Source: a virus
Virus record (IMG/VR): IMGVR_UViG_3300017917_001147
Location: 1 to 58,794 of that record
Length of the DNA stretch: 58,794 nucleotides
Strand: one strand, 5' to 3'
Shown here piece by piece: positions 7,837 through 15,434 of the stretch. A program made the position numbers and the translations under genes. The notes below the pieces were generated by a model. It did not search any database and was not told the origin of the DNA. It worked only from the letters and a program-made list of their open reading frames with translations. Position 1 is the stretch's first letter, and the number at the start of each line of letters is the position of its first letter.

Positions 7837-9141
7837 TTATAATCTTTCAATGCTAATGAAATTATTATTATAACTTCCACCAATAATCATGGTTATTCTC
7901 CAAGCAATAGTGCTGCTAACATCTCTCAGAAGAAGTGTTTCGGTGGCTCCAGCAGTTGTAAAGTTATAACCAGGGATAATAGATGTTGGTGTTGTTGTAA
8001 TTGTAACCGCACTTCCTTCTGGAATTGTTGAACCAGAAACACCACCTTGTGAATGAACATCGCTACCATAAACACTATAGGTACCTGTAACTGTAGATAA
8101 TTGTAGATTACGATTACCAGATGCTGAAAGTCTTGCTCTTAAATTACCCAATGTTACGTCAACACCAGCATTAACAAATCCACTGGATTTAAATAATAGT
8201 TCGCCAGAAACGCCCGTAGGTAACTTTGTTATATCAAGATATGCTCCTCTTACATCGCCACCTTGTTCAAAAATTCTTAATCGATCTCTGTATACATCTA
8301 TTGTTACGCCACCATTAATGCTTGTATTGGTTACTGCTTTATTTAAAAATATTTCTCCGCCCTCATCTCCTGAAGAAGGGGTGATGCTAAGTTTTCCAGC
8401 AATAGAAAGGTCTGTTCCAATTAAATCTGAAATAGCAGTATCAACATATGACTCTGTTGCAACTCCAGCCTCTGATGCTGTTTGGTTTTTCCATAATCCT
8501 GAAGCGGTATCGTAAGCAAGAACTTCATTATCTGCTATAGAACCATTTGATTCAAGTGCTACTGTATGAAGTTCGTTTAATTCAAAACCGTTTTGAGGTT
8601 TGACAAAAATTTCGCCATTATTTTGATTTTTACGAGTTACAATTCCTATAAAAACTAAGTGTGCTGGAGCAGATGGCTTATTGGCTAATCCATAAATAAG
8701 GTTTCCATCCACACCTAACCATACTGGATCTCCTGCATTTGCACCGTTTGTATTTAATCCACCAAGAAGTCCTTCTGTAATTACATATCCAAAATCATTT
8801 ATTGCTAGTGTAGAATCTATCAAACCCATAGTCTTACTAGAAGTTGCTTCAGTAGCATTTGATGCCTTGCCAACTATCATGTTGGTTCCATCATTTCCAG
8901 TAGATGCAGTTACATAAACTGCTTGTCCTTTAGTTAAGGCAACTCCAGCCTTTACTTCATGTTTTACAACGCTTGTAAAGTTTTCAATCCATTCAGTGTT
9001 GTAATCTGTACCGTCAATTTTTGCAAGAATTTCTCCAGGATTTCCACCAGGTGGAACGCCAACACCATCTTCACCAGCAGGACCAGTTGGTCCAGTAGGT
9101 CCTGGTAAACCATTAGCATCAGGACTTGTAAATCTTGCCAT
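7837..9141 (-). CDS. Tail fibre or appendage protein with short collagen-like N-terminus
   Basis: A 434-residue protein. Residues 11-27 contain collagen-like GXY triplets (GLP GPT GPT GPA GED). Then come IDGTDYNTEWIENF, a beta-rich region with GLIDSTLAINDFGYVITEG and WLGVDGNLIYG typical of phage decoration/fibre proteins, and YDTASGLWKNQTASEAGVA near 208-226, a common fibre repeat. The C-terminal about 100 residues (TTAGATETLLLRDVSSTIAWRI) look like a receptor-binding head. The ATG overlaps the upstream stop (TAATG), so it is coupled to the 9141-9425 gene. Confidence 0.7.
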   Translation of the reverse strand: MARFTSPDANGLPGPTGPTGPAGEDGVGVPPGGNPGEILAKIDGTDYNTEWIENFTSVVKHEVKAGVALTKGQAVYVTASTGNDGTNMIVGKASNATEATSSKTMGLIDSTLAINDFGYVITEGLLGGLNTNGANAGDPVWLGVDGNLIYGLANKPSAPAHLVFIGIVTRKNQNNGEIFVKPQNGFELNELHTVALESNGSIADNEVLAYDTASGLWKNQTASEAGVATESYVDTAISDLIGTDLSIAGKLSITPSSGDEGGEIFLNKAVTNTSINGGVTIDVYRDRLRIFEQGGDVRGAYLDITKLPTGVSGELLFKSSGFVNAGVDVTLGNLRARLSASGNRNLQLSTVTGTYSVYGSDVHSQGGVSGSTIPEGSAVTITTTPTSIIPGYNFTTAGATETLLLRDVSSTIAWRITMIIGGSYNNNFISIERL

Positions 9142-9425
9142 TACGCACCAGACTCAAGATTAGTTTTCATTACAGCAATTTGTAATCCAGCAGTAGATCC
9201 TATAGCGTAAATAGAATCTGCTCCAGGAAGTTCAAATGCTAATGCATTGTTGGGTGATATTCTATATCCATAATTAGTAGATGATAAGTCTTCACTTGCA
9301 CCAATATAAACATACCCATCTGAATTAATGTTTTGAATTGTAAGGTCTAATCCAGAATGAATTCCAACTGGTGTTAATCGAACTGCCTCAGAAGTACTCA
9401 AGGTTATTATTGAATGTGATGCCAT
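9141..9425 (-). CDS. Small virion/tail-associated protein
   Basis: A 94-residue beta-rich protein (VRLTPVGIHSGLDLTIQNIN, YVYIGASEDLSSTNYGYRI) of the type often found as a phage appendage component. It is the first gene of a two-gene unit with the fibre gene. The promoter box at 9432-9437 sets the start. Confidence 0.55.
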   Translation of the reverse strand: MASHSIITLSTSEAVRLTPVGIHSGLDLTIQNINSDGYVYIGASEDLSSTNYGYRISPNNALAFELPGADSIYAIGSTAGLQIAVMKTNLESGA

Positions 9426-9431
9426 ACCAAA

Positions 9432-9437
9432 ATTATA
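9432..9437 (-). promoter_or_regulatory. Extended -10 box TGATATAAT, leaderless start
   Basis: On the minus strand TGA-TATAAT is followed by 6 nt and the ATG at 9425. Confidence 0.65.
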
Positions 9438-9442
9438 TCAGT

Positions 9443-9823
9443 TTATTTAGTTTTATATTCAATATTCCAGAACTTCTTAGGATCTGGCAATGATGATGGA
9501 TCTTTTGTTGGAATACCAGCCTTAGCATATGCAGCACGAGCATTAGGATTGTCGTCTATTGCTAGTGTTACGCCTTTCAGTCTTTGAGCAACCTCAGCCT
9601 TATGCTTATTAGACTCTCTTGTGCTATATGGATTCATAATTAATCTAGAATACTTAATACCAGCATTACGTAATGCCTCTACCGTTTTTTGGCGGGTAGA
9701 TTCAGGACGACCTGTAACAATAATCTTAGATCCAGGAAGAGACTCTATGTAGTCAATAGTACGTCTAATAGGATAAACACCATTACGTAATAAAGTATCG
9801 TCTATATCTACAATAATTGACAT
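9443..9823 (-). CDS. HAD-superfamily phosphatase (polynucleotide kinase 3'-phosphatase-like)
   Basis: A 126-residue minimal HAD protein: motif I VDIDDTLL (residues 5-12), motif II IVTGRPEST near 36, and motif IV AIDDNPNARAAY near 87. It resembles the phosphatase domain of T4 polynucleotide kinase and small 5'-nucleotidases. A role in DNA/RNA 3'-end healing or nucleotide salvage is possible. The minus-strand sequence upstream has TAGAAT, 6 nt, ATG, so it may be leaderless, although CAGGAG also lies 12 nt upstream. Confidence 0.7.
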   Translation of the reverse strand: MSIIVDIDDTLLRNGVYPIRRTIDYIESLPGSKIIVTGRPESTRQKTVEALRNAGIKYSRLIMNPYSTRESNKHKAEVAQRLKGVTLAIDDNPNARAAYAKAGIPTKDPSSLPDPKKFWNIEYKTK

Positions 9824-9827
9824 ATTT

Positions 9828-10103
9828 TTATTCTACTCCTGTATTCTTATAAGACCTAGGGACAGTCCATTCTTGTCTACCTCTGACTGCTAATTTTTGA
9901 GATGTATAGTATGTGCCCCAACGTTTTTGAGGTTTTTCAAATATTAAAAATAGTTTGGCAAATACTCTTGCTTTTAGGCTATTGTCTTTGTCCTCAGCAC
10001 GAATCTCTTTCATTAAAAAATAAGTTGAGATAGATCCAGAGATATTTCCTATTGATCGTAATACTGGATTTCTAGTTTGAATATGTTTTTCAAAATTAAG
10101 CAT
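9828..10103 (-). CDS. Hypothetical protein
   Basis: A 91-residue basic protein (LNFEKHIQTRNPVLRSIGNI, then KRWGTYYTSQKLAVRGRQEW). I do not recognise the family. TATAAT lies 5 nt before its ATG on the minus strand, so it probably has its own leaderless promoter. It may be DNA- or membrane-associated; nothing decides. Confidence 0.6.
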   Translation of the reverse strand: MLNFEKHIQTRNPVLRSIGNISGSISTYFLMKEIRAEDKDNSLKARVFAKLFLIFEKPQKRWGTYYTSQKLAVRGRQEWTVPRSYKNTGVE

Positions 10104-10118
10104 GTTTAATTATACTGC

Positions 10119-10340
10119 CTATATTTTTTCATGCTGACCTCTTGCCATTGCAGCAGAAATCCTAAAAGCCTTTTCAGTTCTACGACTCTTTAGTAAACCT
10201 TTAGACTTCCATAAAGGAATTGTCGCCTCAATATCCATCGCAATCTGTTCTCTAATTTCTTTGACTGTTAGAATAACCAAGTTCATAACATCACGTTTTT
10301 GATCTTCAGTTAAATCATCAAGAGTTTTTATATTTTCCAT
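10119..10340 (-). CDS. Hypothetical small helical protein
   Basis: A 73-residue, mostly helical protein (IKTLDDLTEDQKRDVMNLV, TEKAFRISAAMARGQHEKI). A GGAAAGA Shine-Dalgarno site precedes the ATG, and the gene lies 1 nt after the methyltransferase stop, so it belongs to that operon. Function unknown. Confidence 0.6.
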   Translation of the reverse strand: MENIKTLDDLTEDQKRDVMNLVILTVKEIREQIAMDIEATIPLWKSKGLLKSRRTEKAFRISAAMARGQHEKI

Positions 10341-10341
10341 A

Positions 10342-10926
10342 TTAGTCTTTCCTCTTTGTTAGCCATACTTGGCCAAGCACAATATGAATTATTATTTTAT
10401 CTGAATACTCCTGTAAGAATTTATCTACACCCATTCTAGGCTCTAATTGTGGATCCTTTGAGTCATGTCTCCAAAGATAATCATCAAAAGCCATAAGTCC
10501 ACCAGTCTTTAATGTTCTAAAGGATAAAGATGCATCTTTGTAAACTGCGTCAGCAGTATGGTCTCCATCAATATAAATAAAGTCAAAGTAGTTTTCTTCG
10601 GCGGTAGATAGGAATGATTCCGAAGTACCCTTATACTTAATAACATTACCGTATGCAGACACCTTCTCATCATAAACAGACTCTACATCAGAGAAGTCCA
10701 TCTCTTTGTGTACAGCCTCATCAGATCCCTGCCATGTATCAACATCAGTTAGGGTTGAGGTTTGATTAGTCAATACGTTATCTAATAGCCACTTAGAGCA
10801 ATCACCTGTATAAGTTCCAATTTGTAAGAAGTTTAGGTTTTCTCTGTTTCTAAACCTTCTCATCATCAATGCAAAATAGTAAACTGCGTCCAGTTGGAAC
10901 CAGTTAGGATACTTTTGAGTTTCCAC
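10342..10926 (-). CDS. Class I SAM-dependent methyltransferase (Methyltransf_24 type)
   Basis: A 194-residue Rossmann methyltransferase: LQIGTYTGDCSKWLL (residues 34-48) is the SAM-binding motif I; DFIYIDGDHTADAVYKD (114-130) and KTGGLMAFDDY (140-150) are the later motifs. This family often methylates sugars or small molecules, so it may modify a glycan. The start is GTG 10926; it overlaps the 52-residue gene upstream by 23 nt, which implies coupling. Confidence 0.8.
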   Translation of the reverse strand: METQKYPNWFQLDAVYYFALMMRRFRNRENLNFLQIGTYTGDCSKWLLDNVLTNQTSTLTDVDTWQGSDEAVHKEMDFSDVESVYDEKVSAYGNVIKYKGTSESFLSTAEENYFDFIYIDGDHTADAVYKDASLSFRTLKTGGLMAFDDYLWRHDSKDPQLEPRMGVDKFLQEYSDKIIIHIVLGQVWLTKRKD

Positions 10927-11062
10927 GCTTTGACCTTTCTCTGTTTGCCTTTAGAAAGGCCTCGTGTTCTTTTCTTTCAATCTTAGCATACTCATCTAGC
11001 GGAGGACACTCGTTACACCAGTGACCTGAAACCTTGCCTTCTCTTTTATATCTACAAAGCAT
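10904..11062 (-). CDS. Small cysteine-containing protein
   Basis: A 52-residue peptide MLCRYKREGKVSGHWCNECP followed by a charged helix (DEYAKIERKEHEAFLKANRE). C3, C16 and C19 could bind zinc. The ATG overlaps the stop of the next upstream gene (TAATG), and AGGGGG precedes it. Function unknown. Confidence 0.55.
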   Translation of the reverse strand: MLCRYKREGKVSGHWCNECPPLDEYAKIERKEHEAFLKANRERSKRGNSKVS

Positions 11063-11202
11063 TACCATCCCCCTAAACATTTATTTGAATGTGTGTGTAA
11101 TGAACGATTAACTAAATATGCGCCTTTAGTTGGAGCAAATAGTTCCATATTACAGGCCCCACATTTTCCTGACCATTCTTCGGCAAAGAAGTCATATCTC
11201 AT
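11062..11202 (-). CDS. Small zinc-finger-like protein
   Basis: A 46-residue protein with CGACN near residues 13-17 and H..H....C near the end, a probable zinc site. The ATG overlaps the upstream stop (ATGA) and its stop overlaps the next start (TAATG). Confidence 0.6.
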   Translation of the reverse strand: MRYDFFAEEWSGKCGACNMELFAPTKGAYLVNRSLHTHSNKCLGGW

Positions 11203-11291
11203 TCTTTTACCCAAATCAACTTTCCATCTTTGTAAACTGGCACATAGCCTAATGCTCTCCAGTCCATCTGATATATCTTAGGCTCTTTCAT
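11199..11291 (-). CDS. 30-residue hypothetical peptide
   Basis: MKEPKIYQMDWRALGYVPVY then a short charged tail. AAGGATAAACA before the ATG is a good ribosome binding site. Start and stop overlap the neighbours by 4 nt. Function unknown. Confidence 0.5.
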   Translation of the reverse strand: MKEPKIYQMDWRALGYVPVYKDGKLIWVKE

Positions 11292-11389
11292 TGTTTATCC
11301 TTACACTTAGGACATTGTCTCGTTGGGTTGGCGGTATTAACTGATACCTCAAAAATCTCACCACAATCAAAACACAGTACTTTTAGCAT
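11288..11389 (-). CDS. 33-residue zinc ribbon
   Basis: MLKVLCFDCGEIF near the start and CPKCK near the end give CxxC...CxxC, a complete zinc ribbon. It is the first gene of a tightly overlapping leftward operon (11389 down to 9.8-10.1 kb) and begins at the predicted transcription start. Confidence 0.65.
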   Translation of the reverse strand: MLKVLCFDCGEIFEVSVNTANPTRQCPKCKDKQ

Positions 11390-11395
11390 ATATAC

Positions 11396-11424
11396 AGTAT
11401 AGCCACTTTATGGCTTAAAGTCAA
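11396..11424 (-). promoter_or_regulatory. Complete leaderless promoter
   Basis: On the minus strand TTGACT (11424-11419), a 17-nt spacer, TATACT (11401-11396), 6 nt and ATG 11389. It is the clearest example of the window's leaderless promoter layout. Confidence 0.8.
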
Positions 11425-11511
11425 GCGAAAAAATAGATTTTAAAGTTCGGCGACGAATAGAGTATACAAACCATCCCATGAGTCTTACGACTCACTATCG
11501 GTATCTTTACC

Positions 11512-11673
11512 CTATGTAGCCGTACATTTCCTAATGCTATTTTCACCATAATGATCTAACATAAATAAAGTTAATTCATCCTTTTGGTCAGTTATAATAA
11601 AATCATTACATCTGTGGCAATCTTGTAAGATTTTTTGATTGATAGGCTCATCCCAGTTAATATTTTTATTCAT
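11512..11673 (-). CDS. 53-residue hypothetical protein with CxxC
   Basis: MNKNINWDEPINQKILQDCH then RCND..., with a CHRC motif near residues 19-22 and one more Cys near the end. The ATG overlaps the stop of the HNH gene (ATGA), so it is coupled to it. About 87 nt of non-coding DNA follow before the next promoter. Confidence 0.5.
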   Translation of the reverse strand: MNKNINWDEPINQKILQDCHRCNDFIITDQKDELTLFMLDHYGENSIRKCTAT

Positions 11674-12008
11674 GATATAGATCTCATATAGGTTCTATGT
11701 CTATGGCAATTAGCGCAGACCAATTCACATTTTGCTACCTCTGCAATAATTTGATCTAAACTCTTATCTCTCATTCCAGTACTACTAAGTGGAAAAGATT
11801 TTTCAAATTGAGGTAGATGATCAAAATCATAAATATGGGGAGGATACTCTATGCCACAATCCAGGCAGGCAACATTTTCTTTAAGGTCGTGAACATATTG
11901 ACGCTTCTTGCTTCTACGAACCTTGATGGCAGCAAGTCTACGTTCTTTATTGCGTTGATGCCATAAAGCCTTATGCTCTTTAAGTTTGACAGGATCATTA
12001 ATTAACAT
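11670..12008 (-). CDS. HNH endonuclease
   Basis: A 112-residue protein: a basic helical N-terminus (EHKALWHQRNKERRLAAIKV), then CLDCG, YDFDHLP, and CELVCANCHRHRTY. This is the same HNH type as the plus-strand gene at 142-411, with an added DNA-binding-like N-terminus. The start at 12008 overlaps the upstream glycosylase-like gene by 11 nt; no good Shine-Dalgarno site is seen, so translation may be coupled. Likely a free-standing homing nuclease. Confidence 0.78.
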   Translation of the reverse strand: MLINDPVKLKEHKALWHQRNKERRLAAIKVRRSKKRQYVHDLKENVACLDCGIEYPPHIYDFDHLPQFEKSFPLSSTGMRDKSLDQIIAEVAKCELVCANCHRHRTYMRSIS

Positions 12009-12462
12009 GTGTAGGCCAATAATATAAACACTTCTCACAGCAAGGATTGGCGGTATTGGATTTAAACTCTGCATAGTAGATAGGATCTTTCCTATAGAGA
12101 TTAGCCTTATGGCTATTGGTAACACGAGATAATTTGTCTAGATCGCTAACCCAAAAAGGAGTTGTATTTCCCCATCTATCGCCAAACCCCTCTTTCAACA
12201 TATTAAGGTTTGACACATTTTTCTCTGTCCGAATGCCTCTATGGTTTGCCTCAACAACAAGAGTATCTATATAATTTGATAGGTGATGTTCTGATCGTTT
12301 CCACATAAGCACTGCTGGATGGTTACGCCAAGCACCAGTCTCTGAGGCACCAGATAAAATCTTCAAAATCTGATAGCCCTCTAATATCTGTTTGTTAAGG
12401 CGTTTGTTATCCAAAATATCTGCCGTATCCTGATAGTTATCAAAGGGCATAAAGGTCTGCAT
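11998..12462 (-). CDS. Pyrimidine dimer DNA glycosylase-like protein (T4 endonuclease V family relative)
   Basis: A 154-residue protein starting MQTFMPFDNYQDTADILDNK, with RLNKQILEGYQILK and WRNHPAVLMWK (residues 45-55). This matches the family annotated as pyrimidine dimer DNA glycosylase, whose members carry the RL.KQ..E...IL and W..HPAV.MW motifs. It may excise UV lesions, useful for a phage of sunlit water. A C-terminal CCEKC adds possible metal binding. The true reaction is inferred from family naming only. Confidence 0.7.
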   Translation of the reverse strand: MQTFMPFDNYQDTADILDNKRLNKQILEGYQILKILSGASETGAWRNHPAVLMWKRSEHHLSNYIDTLVVEANHRGIRTEKNVSNLNMLKEGFGDRWGNTTPFWVSDLDKLSRVTNSHKANLYRKDPIYYAEFKSNTANPCCEKCLYYWPTHVN

Positions 12463-12469
12463 GTATCAA

Positions 12470-12622
12470 TTAGTTTTCTATTGATTGAAGCAGTTCTGAT
12501 GTAATCTTTTGGATAGCATCAAGAATTTCCCATTGCTTGGCTGCTGGATTGTGATTTATGCCAAGACTAAGGGCAATTAATAAATGAGATTTTTGCTGTA
12601 TTTCTTCGTTTGTCATATTCAT
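12470..12622 (-). CDS. 50-residue hypothetical helical protein
   Basis: MNMTNEEIQQKSHLLIALSL then a second helix ending TSELLQSIEN. Start ATG 12622 lies 6 nt after the -10 box TATGAT. ATG 12616 is an alternative. The promoter contains a copy of the GGTTTGATA repeat between -35 and -10, so it may be repressible. Confidence 0.55.
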   Translation of the reverse strand: MNMTNEEIQQKSHLLIALSLGINHNPAAKQWEILDAIQKITSELLQSIEN

Positions 12623-12628
12623 GTATCT

Positions 12629-12657
12629 ATCATATCAAACCCCATATATAATGTCAA
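12629..12657 (-). promoter_or_regulatory. Leaderless promoter with repeat-type operator in the spacer
   Basis: Minus strand: TTGACA (12657-12652), 17 nt, TATGAT (12634-12629), 6 nt, ATG 12622. The spacer holds GGGGTTTGATA (12643-12633). The -10 box of the divergent GIY-YIG gene (TATAAT 12647-12652) overlaps it. Confidence 0.7.
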
Positions 12658-12658
12658 C

Positions 12659-12967
12659 ATGTGTATTCTATATATTATCTATCATGAAGGGTTTGATGCC
12701 ATCAAGGTAGGTATTGGGGATATAGCAGGTAGAAGGTTTCGCCAACATAGGACCAAAGGCTGGAAACTTGTTGCATATTGGTATTTCAAAAATCGGGGGG
12801 AAGCCAAGAGAGTCGAATCACTAGTAGTAAATACACTAAGGGGAAGATATGGGGTTTTTCTGGATAAGTCGGATATGCCTCAAAGTGGATATACGGAGAC
12901 ATTTAATGCACGAAAGATACGCAAGAAGACTCTCATACGTATGGTCAATAAGGCTATAAAGGGATAG
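12659..12967 (+). CDS. GIY-YIG / T5orf172-like nuclease domain protein
   Basis: A 102-residue protein: YIIYHEGFDAIKVGIGD (residues 4-20), RRFRQHRTKGW, EAKRVESLVVNTLRGRYG. The Y-I..........K.G......R..QH..GW pattern and the helix with an acidic residue (E near 55) fit the compact GIY-YIG nuclease superfamily. It starts 6 nt after TATAAT 12647-12652; the upstream in-frame extension to 12584 crosses the promoter and is unlikely. It borders the repeat region and may act on it. Nuclease activity is inferred. Confidence 0.65.
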   Translation: MCILYIIYHEGFDAIKVGIGDIAGRRFRQHRTKGWKLVAYWYFKNRGEAKRVESLVVNTLRGRYGVFLDKSDMPQSGYTETFNARKIRKKTLIRMVNKAIKG

Positions 12968-13416
12968 GGATACTTCATATACCCTGGTTTGATACCCTCT
13001 GAAATACCCCTTAAAACCCTAATTTGATACCGTTTATGGGGTTTGATAATGATTAAATATCTTACTGATGATATTTCTAGATAGGGTATAAGTGGAGTAA
13101 AGTGGAGGATAGTGGGTGATGGGGCGCATTTTTAAAGGGCTTCGTAATGTCTCAAACCCCCTATCACACATATCCAAATTTGTCAAACCCCATATCCACC
13201 ATATATGGTTTGGCATTATATATCAAACCACAGTGTTTGTCAAGTATGTTTTGTACCAAAACACTATGACAATTTCCAGGATTTTTCTGCAAATTTCGTA
13301 ATAAATTAATTAAAAGGTTTGATAAAGTTTTAAAAAGATTTCAAAAAGAATTAAAAAGTTTTAAAAAGAATTTGCTATCAGAATATAGTGGTTTGGTATA
13401 TATACTACTAGGGGGA

Positions 13417-13662
13417 TTAGAGTGTTCCTGTATCCCGCCAGGTTTCTGAGGGCTTGAATAAAAGTTCAGGGGTTTTTTGAGCCCCTTCGTAATGTCTATT
13501 TGTTTTATTAAACATCCCCTTGACCCGTGCAAAAAAGCGGGGGATAAAAGAGACAGTCTTCTTAGCAGTACTACCATTAAACATAGAGTAATACTCATAT
13601 TGATCTCTTACCAAACCAGAATTACTTCCATTAAACTTTGCATTATAGTTATGAGGAGTCAT
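13417..13662 (-). CDS. 81-residue hypothetical protein inside the repeat region
   Basis: MTPHNYNAKFNGSNSGLVRD, then TAKKTVSFIPRFFARVKGMF and a polar tail. TGT-TATAAT lies exactly 6 nt before ATG 13662 on the minus strand, which identifies this as a real leaderless gene; longer in-frame versions cross that promoter. The internal stretch is amphipathic and basic. A GGTTTGATA copy (13680-13688) sits just upstream of the -10 box. Function unknown. Confidence 0.55.
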   Translation of the reverse strand: MTPHNYNAKFNGSNSGLVRDQYEYYSMFNGSTAKKTVSFIPRFFARVKGMFNKTNRHYEGAQKTPELLFKPSETWRDTGTL

Positions 13663-13668
13663 ATAGAT

Positions 13669-13674
13669 ATTATA
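13669..13674 (-). promoter_or_regulatory. Extended -10 box TGTTATAAT, leaderless start
   Basis: TATAAT at 13674-13669 on the minus strand, preceded by TGT and followed by 6 nt and ATG 13662. A repeat copy at 13680-13688 overlaps the -10/-35 interval. Confidence 0.65.
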
Positions 13675-13858
13675 ACATTGGTTTGATATAGGGATATAAA
13701 GGTTTGACAAATATGGTGGTTTGATATATAATCCAGGATTTTTTATAGTTCTTCGTAATACCTGGTTTGGGGAAAAATATATATCTTTCGTAATGGTGGT
13801 TTGACAATTTGATATAAGGTTTGCTGGCAACTTTCAGCCCCGCAGGGGCGGATATTTA

Positions 13859-14122
13859 TTACATGCCCTTCAGAGCAAAAATATCATCCAAACTTTCAAA
13901 CCCTGTATCTTCAGGAATCTCTAATGCAGTAAGTAACAAATTAAATGTTTCATCAATATACTTGTTACCTAAATCAGATGCAGTAGCCAATTCATTATCT
14001 ACTAGATATGCTAATGGCAAACCTAAATCATTGTAGTCGCAGAAGTCTACAAACTCTTCGTCATCTCTGTAGTTGATCCATAGGTCTGCAAGGATCTTTA
14101 CCTTGTTAGTAAATTCTGTCAT
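13859..14122 (-). CDS. 87-residue acidic hypothetical protein
   Basis: MTEFTNKVKILADLWINYRD, FCDYNDLGLPLAYLVDNELA, then an acidic C-terminus. It resembles small acidic phage proteins of unknown role. The start overlaps the upstream gene; ATG 14140 is an alternative start. It is the last gene of the leftward operon beginning at 17061 or at internal promoters. Confidence 0.6.
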   Translation of the reverse strand: MTEFTNKVKILADLWINYRDDEEFVDFCDYNDLGLPLAYLVDNELATASDLGNKYIDETFNLLLTALEIPEDTGFESLDDIFALKGM

Positions 14123-14339
14123 TTCTATACCCCACTTCATTCTGCGCTGATGTGTTTGATTGGAACTGTGCGCTTTCTAATACTTCCAATGCTCTGCGAT
14201 AAACCAAGTAAGGTGTGGCTTTGTGTAAGTAATAACCAACCTTCTCTAAGTCAAGATGAAAGTCGGATAACAACTTACCAATCGCTACTGCCGTTTTTTC
14301 TTCTTTGGTTGTATGAACTGCTCTACTAATGCGATACAT
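14106..14339 (-). CDS. 77-residue hypothetical helical protein
   Basis: MYRISRAVHTTKEEKTAVAI, then HLDLEKVGYYLHKATPYLVY. GAGGAGTGTT right before ATG 14339 is a strong ribosome binding site and decides the start over 14402. Function unknown. Confidence 0.65.
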   Translation of the reverse strand: MYRISRAVHTTKEEKTAVAIGKLLSDFHLDLEKVGYYLHKATPYLVYRRALEVLESAQFQSNTSAQNEVGYRNDRIY

Positions 14340-14473
14340 AACACTCCTCACTAAACATTGTATCAAAAAAGATGTAGGGACGCAAGTAGGAAAAGTTACC
14401 AACGTCCCTGTGGGATTAGAGGTGACCCTTCCTCATACCCATATGCTGCAGGCGACATACATCCCTGCTAATA

Positions 14474-14824
14474 TTATGCACTGACAAGGCTGCTGCCGTA
14501 GGCTAAAATAAAATTATCCCAAGACACGGACACATTATCTTCTACAGTCTTATTAGTGAAATCAATAACGACGGTCTGGTCCCCTAAGTCGTAGTCATCA
14601 CCATGAACTGAATAGATACCAAACCCTGTTTCATCCATGATGCTGTCTTTAATAAGATGACTAATCATCATGCGTGTGCCATATGCTGAGTCTCCCCATC
14701 GTGGCTTAGCATGCTGTAATGCATTTGCAATGTCAGTCTGCCATTCGTATTGGCCCCAGTGGCTGTATAGGACCACGCTAGTATCTGTGCCATCCTTGAA
14801 GACGTAATTAATACGGGCTCCCAT
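14474..14824 (-). CDS. 116-residue hypothetical protein
   Basis: MGARINYVFKDGTDTSVVLY, SHWGQYEWQTDIANAL, AYGTRMMISHLIKDSI. Related proteins, with the pattern of reading a 'display' (SHWGG-type) beta sheet, occur in other actinobacterial phages; I know no function. GAGGAATAAC precedes ATG 14824. It is coupled to the gene at 14826 (1-nt gap). Confidence 0.7.
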   Translation of the reverse strand: MGARINYVFKDGTDTSVVLYSHWGQYEWQTDIANALQHAKPRWGDSAYGTRMMISHLIKDSIMDETGFGIYSVHGDDYDLGDQTVVIDFTNKTVEDNVSVSWDNFILAYGSSLVSA

Positions 14825-14825
14825 G

Positions 14826-15203
14826 TTATTCCTCACCTACAATAGCACCCTCAGTACCATCATAGTCATCATCTAATGAAGGCATGAAGTCAACAATAAT
14901 CTGAGCAACCTTGCCTGTTTCTTGATCAAGAATAGCGTAAACTGGGTAAACGCCATCGCCATCACCTGTGTTAAAGGCAACTGCTTTACCAAAGCCTAAT
15001 TCGCCATACTGGTTTTTAAGTGTAGTGGCACTTGCTCCAAGATAGGAATACTTACCGATCTGTTCATCTGAGAAGTCAAACTCCTCATTATTACTATCCC
15101 ACAACTCCCACTCTGAGAGGTAGGCTGGATCGCCAATAATAGCCTGTCCGCTATCTATTGCTATCATGCCAATTCTTACTGGGTTATCTATATCTGGTGT
15201 CAT
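14826..15203 (-). CDS. 125-residue acidic phage protein with GDPAYL motif
   Basis: MTPDIDNPVRIGMIAIDSGQ then AIIGDPAYLSEWE. The IDSGQ..IGDP.Y motif recurs in phage and bacterial proteins related to DUF4241-type folds. The C-terminus is very acidic. AAGGAGAAAA precedes the ATG; the promoter TTGACA with a weak -10 lies near 15235-15265. Function unknown. Confidence 0.7.
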   Translation of the reverse strand: MTPDIDNPVRIGMIAIDSGQAIIGDPAYLSEWELWDSNNEEFDFSDEQIGKYSYLGASATTLKNQYGELGFGKAVAFNTGDGDGVYPVYAILDQETGKVAQIIVDFMPSLDDDYDGTEGAIVGEE

Positions 15204-15275
15204 TTTTCTCCTTATATGTTAGGGTCTATCACTACTAAGGATAGCATTTTGCTATACCGCTTGTCAAGTCCTAGA

Positions 15276-15434
15276 CTATTCCTCTTCGTTCTTTTCTACT
15301 AGTACTGGTACGATTGACAATTGATTGCTAATCTCATTAAAGATAGACTCTTCATCCTCATTGTCAGTCTCATATTCAAAACTCATAAAATCACCTGTTG
15401 GTTCAAATATGACTTCTACTTCCCATCTTGCCAT
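15276..15434 (-). CDS. 52-residue acidic hypothetical protein
   Basis: MARWEVEVIFEPTGDFMSFE, then a strongly acidic stretch. It abuts the following gene (15435) without a gap, and GGAGAAGAATAA precedes its ATG. Function unknown. Confidence 0.6.
   Translation of the reverse strand: MARWEVEVIFEPTGDFMSFEYETDNEDEESIFNEISNQLSIVPVLVEKNEEE

Larger units (their letters stand above)
12986..13816. repeat. Cluster of interspersed GGTTTGAYA and TTCGTAAT motifs
   Basis: GGTTTGATA or GGTTTGACA occurs in both orientations at 12986, 13040, 13181, 13221, 13316, 13680, 13701, 13718 and 13798, with near-matches at 12689, 13022, 13152, 13390 and 13808; one more lies at 12633 and one near 17146. TTCGTAAT lies at 13141, 13295, 13486, 13752 and 13787. 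Apart from the 81-residue gene at 13417-13662, the stretch has no supported gene. Candidate iterons, operators or a partition site. Confidence 0.7.

Noticed and set aside
11425-11511. Possible gene between 11389 and 11512
   Set aside because: Stop codons in all minus frames of useful length and no ribosome binding site; treated as promoter-upstream spacer.
13417-13830. Longer 137-codon version of the 13417-13662 gene
   Set aside because: The extra N-terminus crosses the promoter and two GGTTTGAYA repeats. ATG 13662, 6 nt after TATAAT, is better supported.
12640-13860. CRISPR array
   Set aside because: The repeats are only 8-11 nt, occur in both orientations and have irregular spacing.
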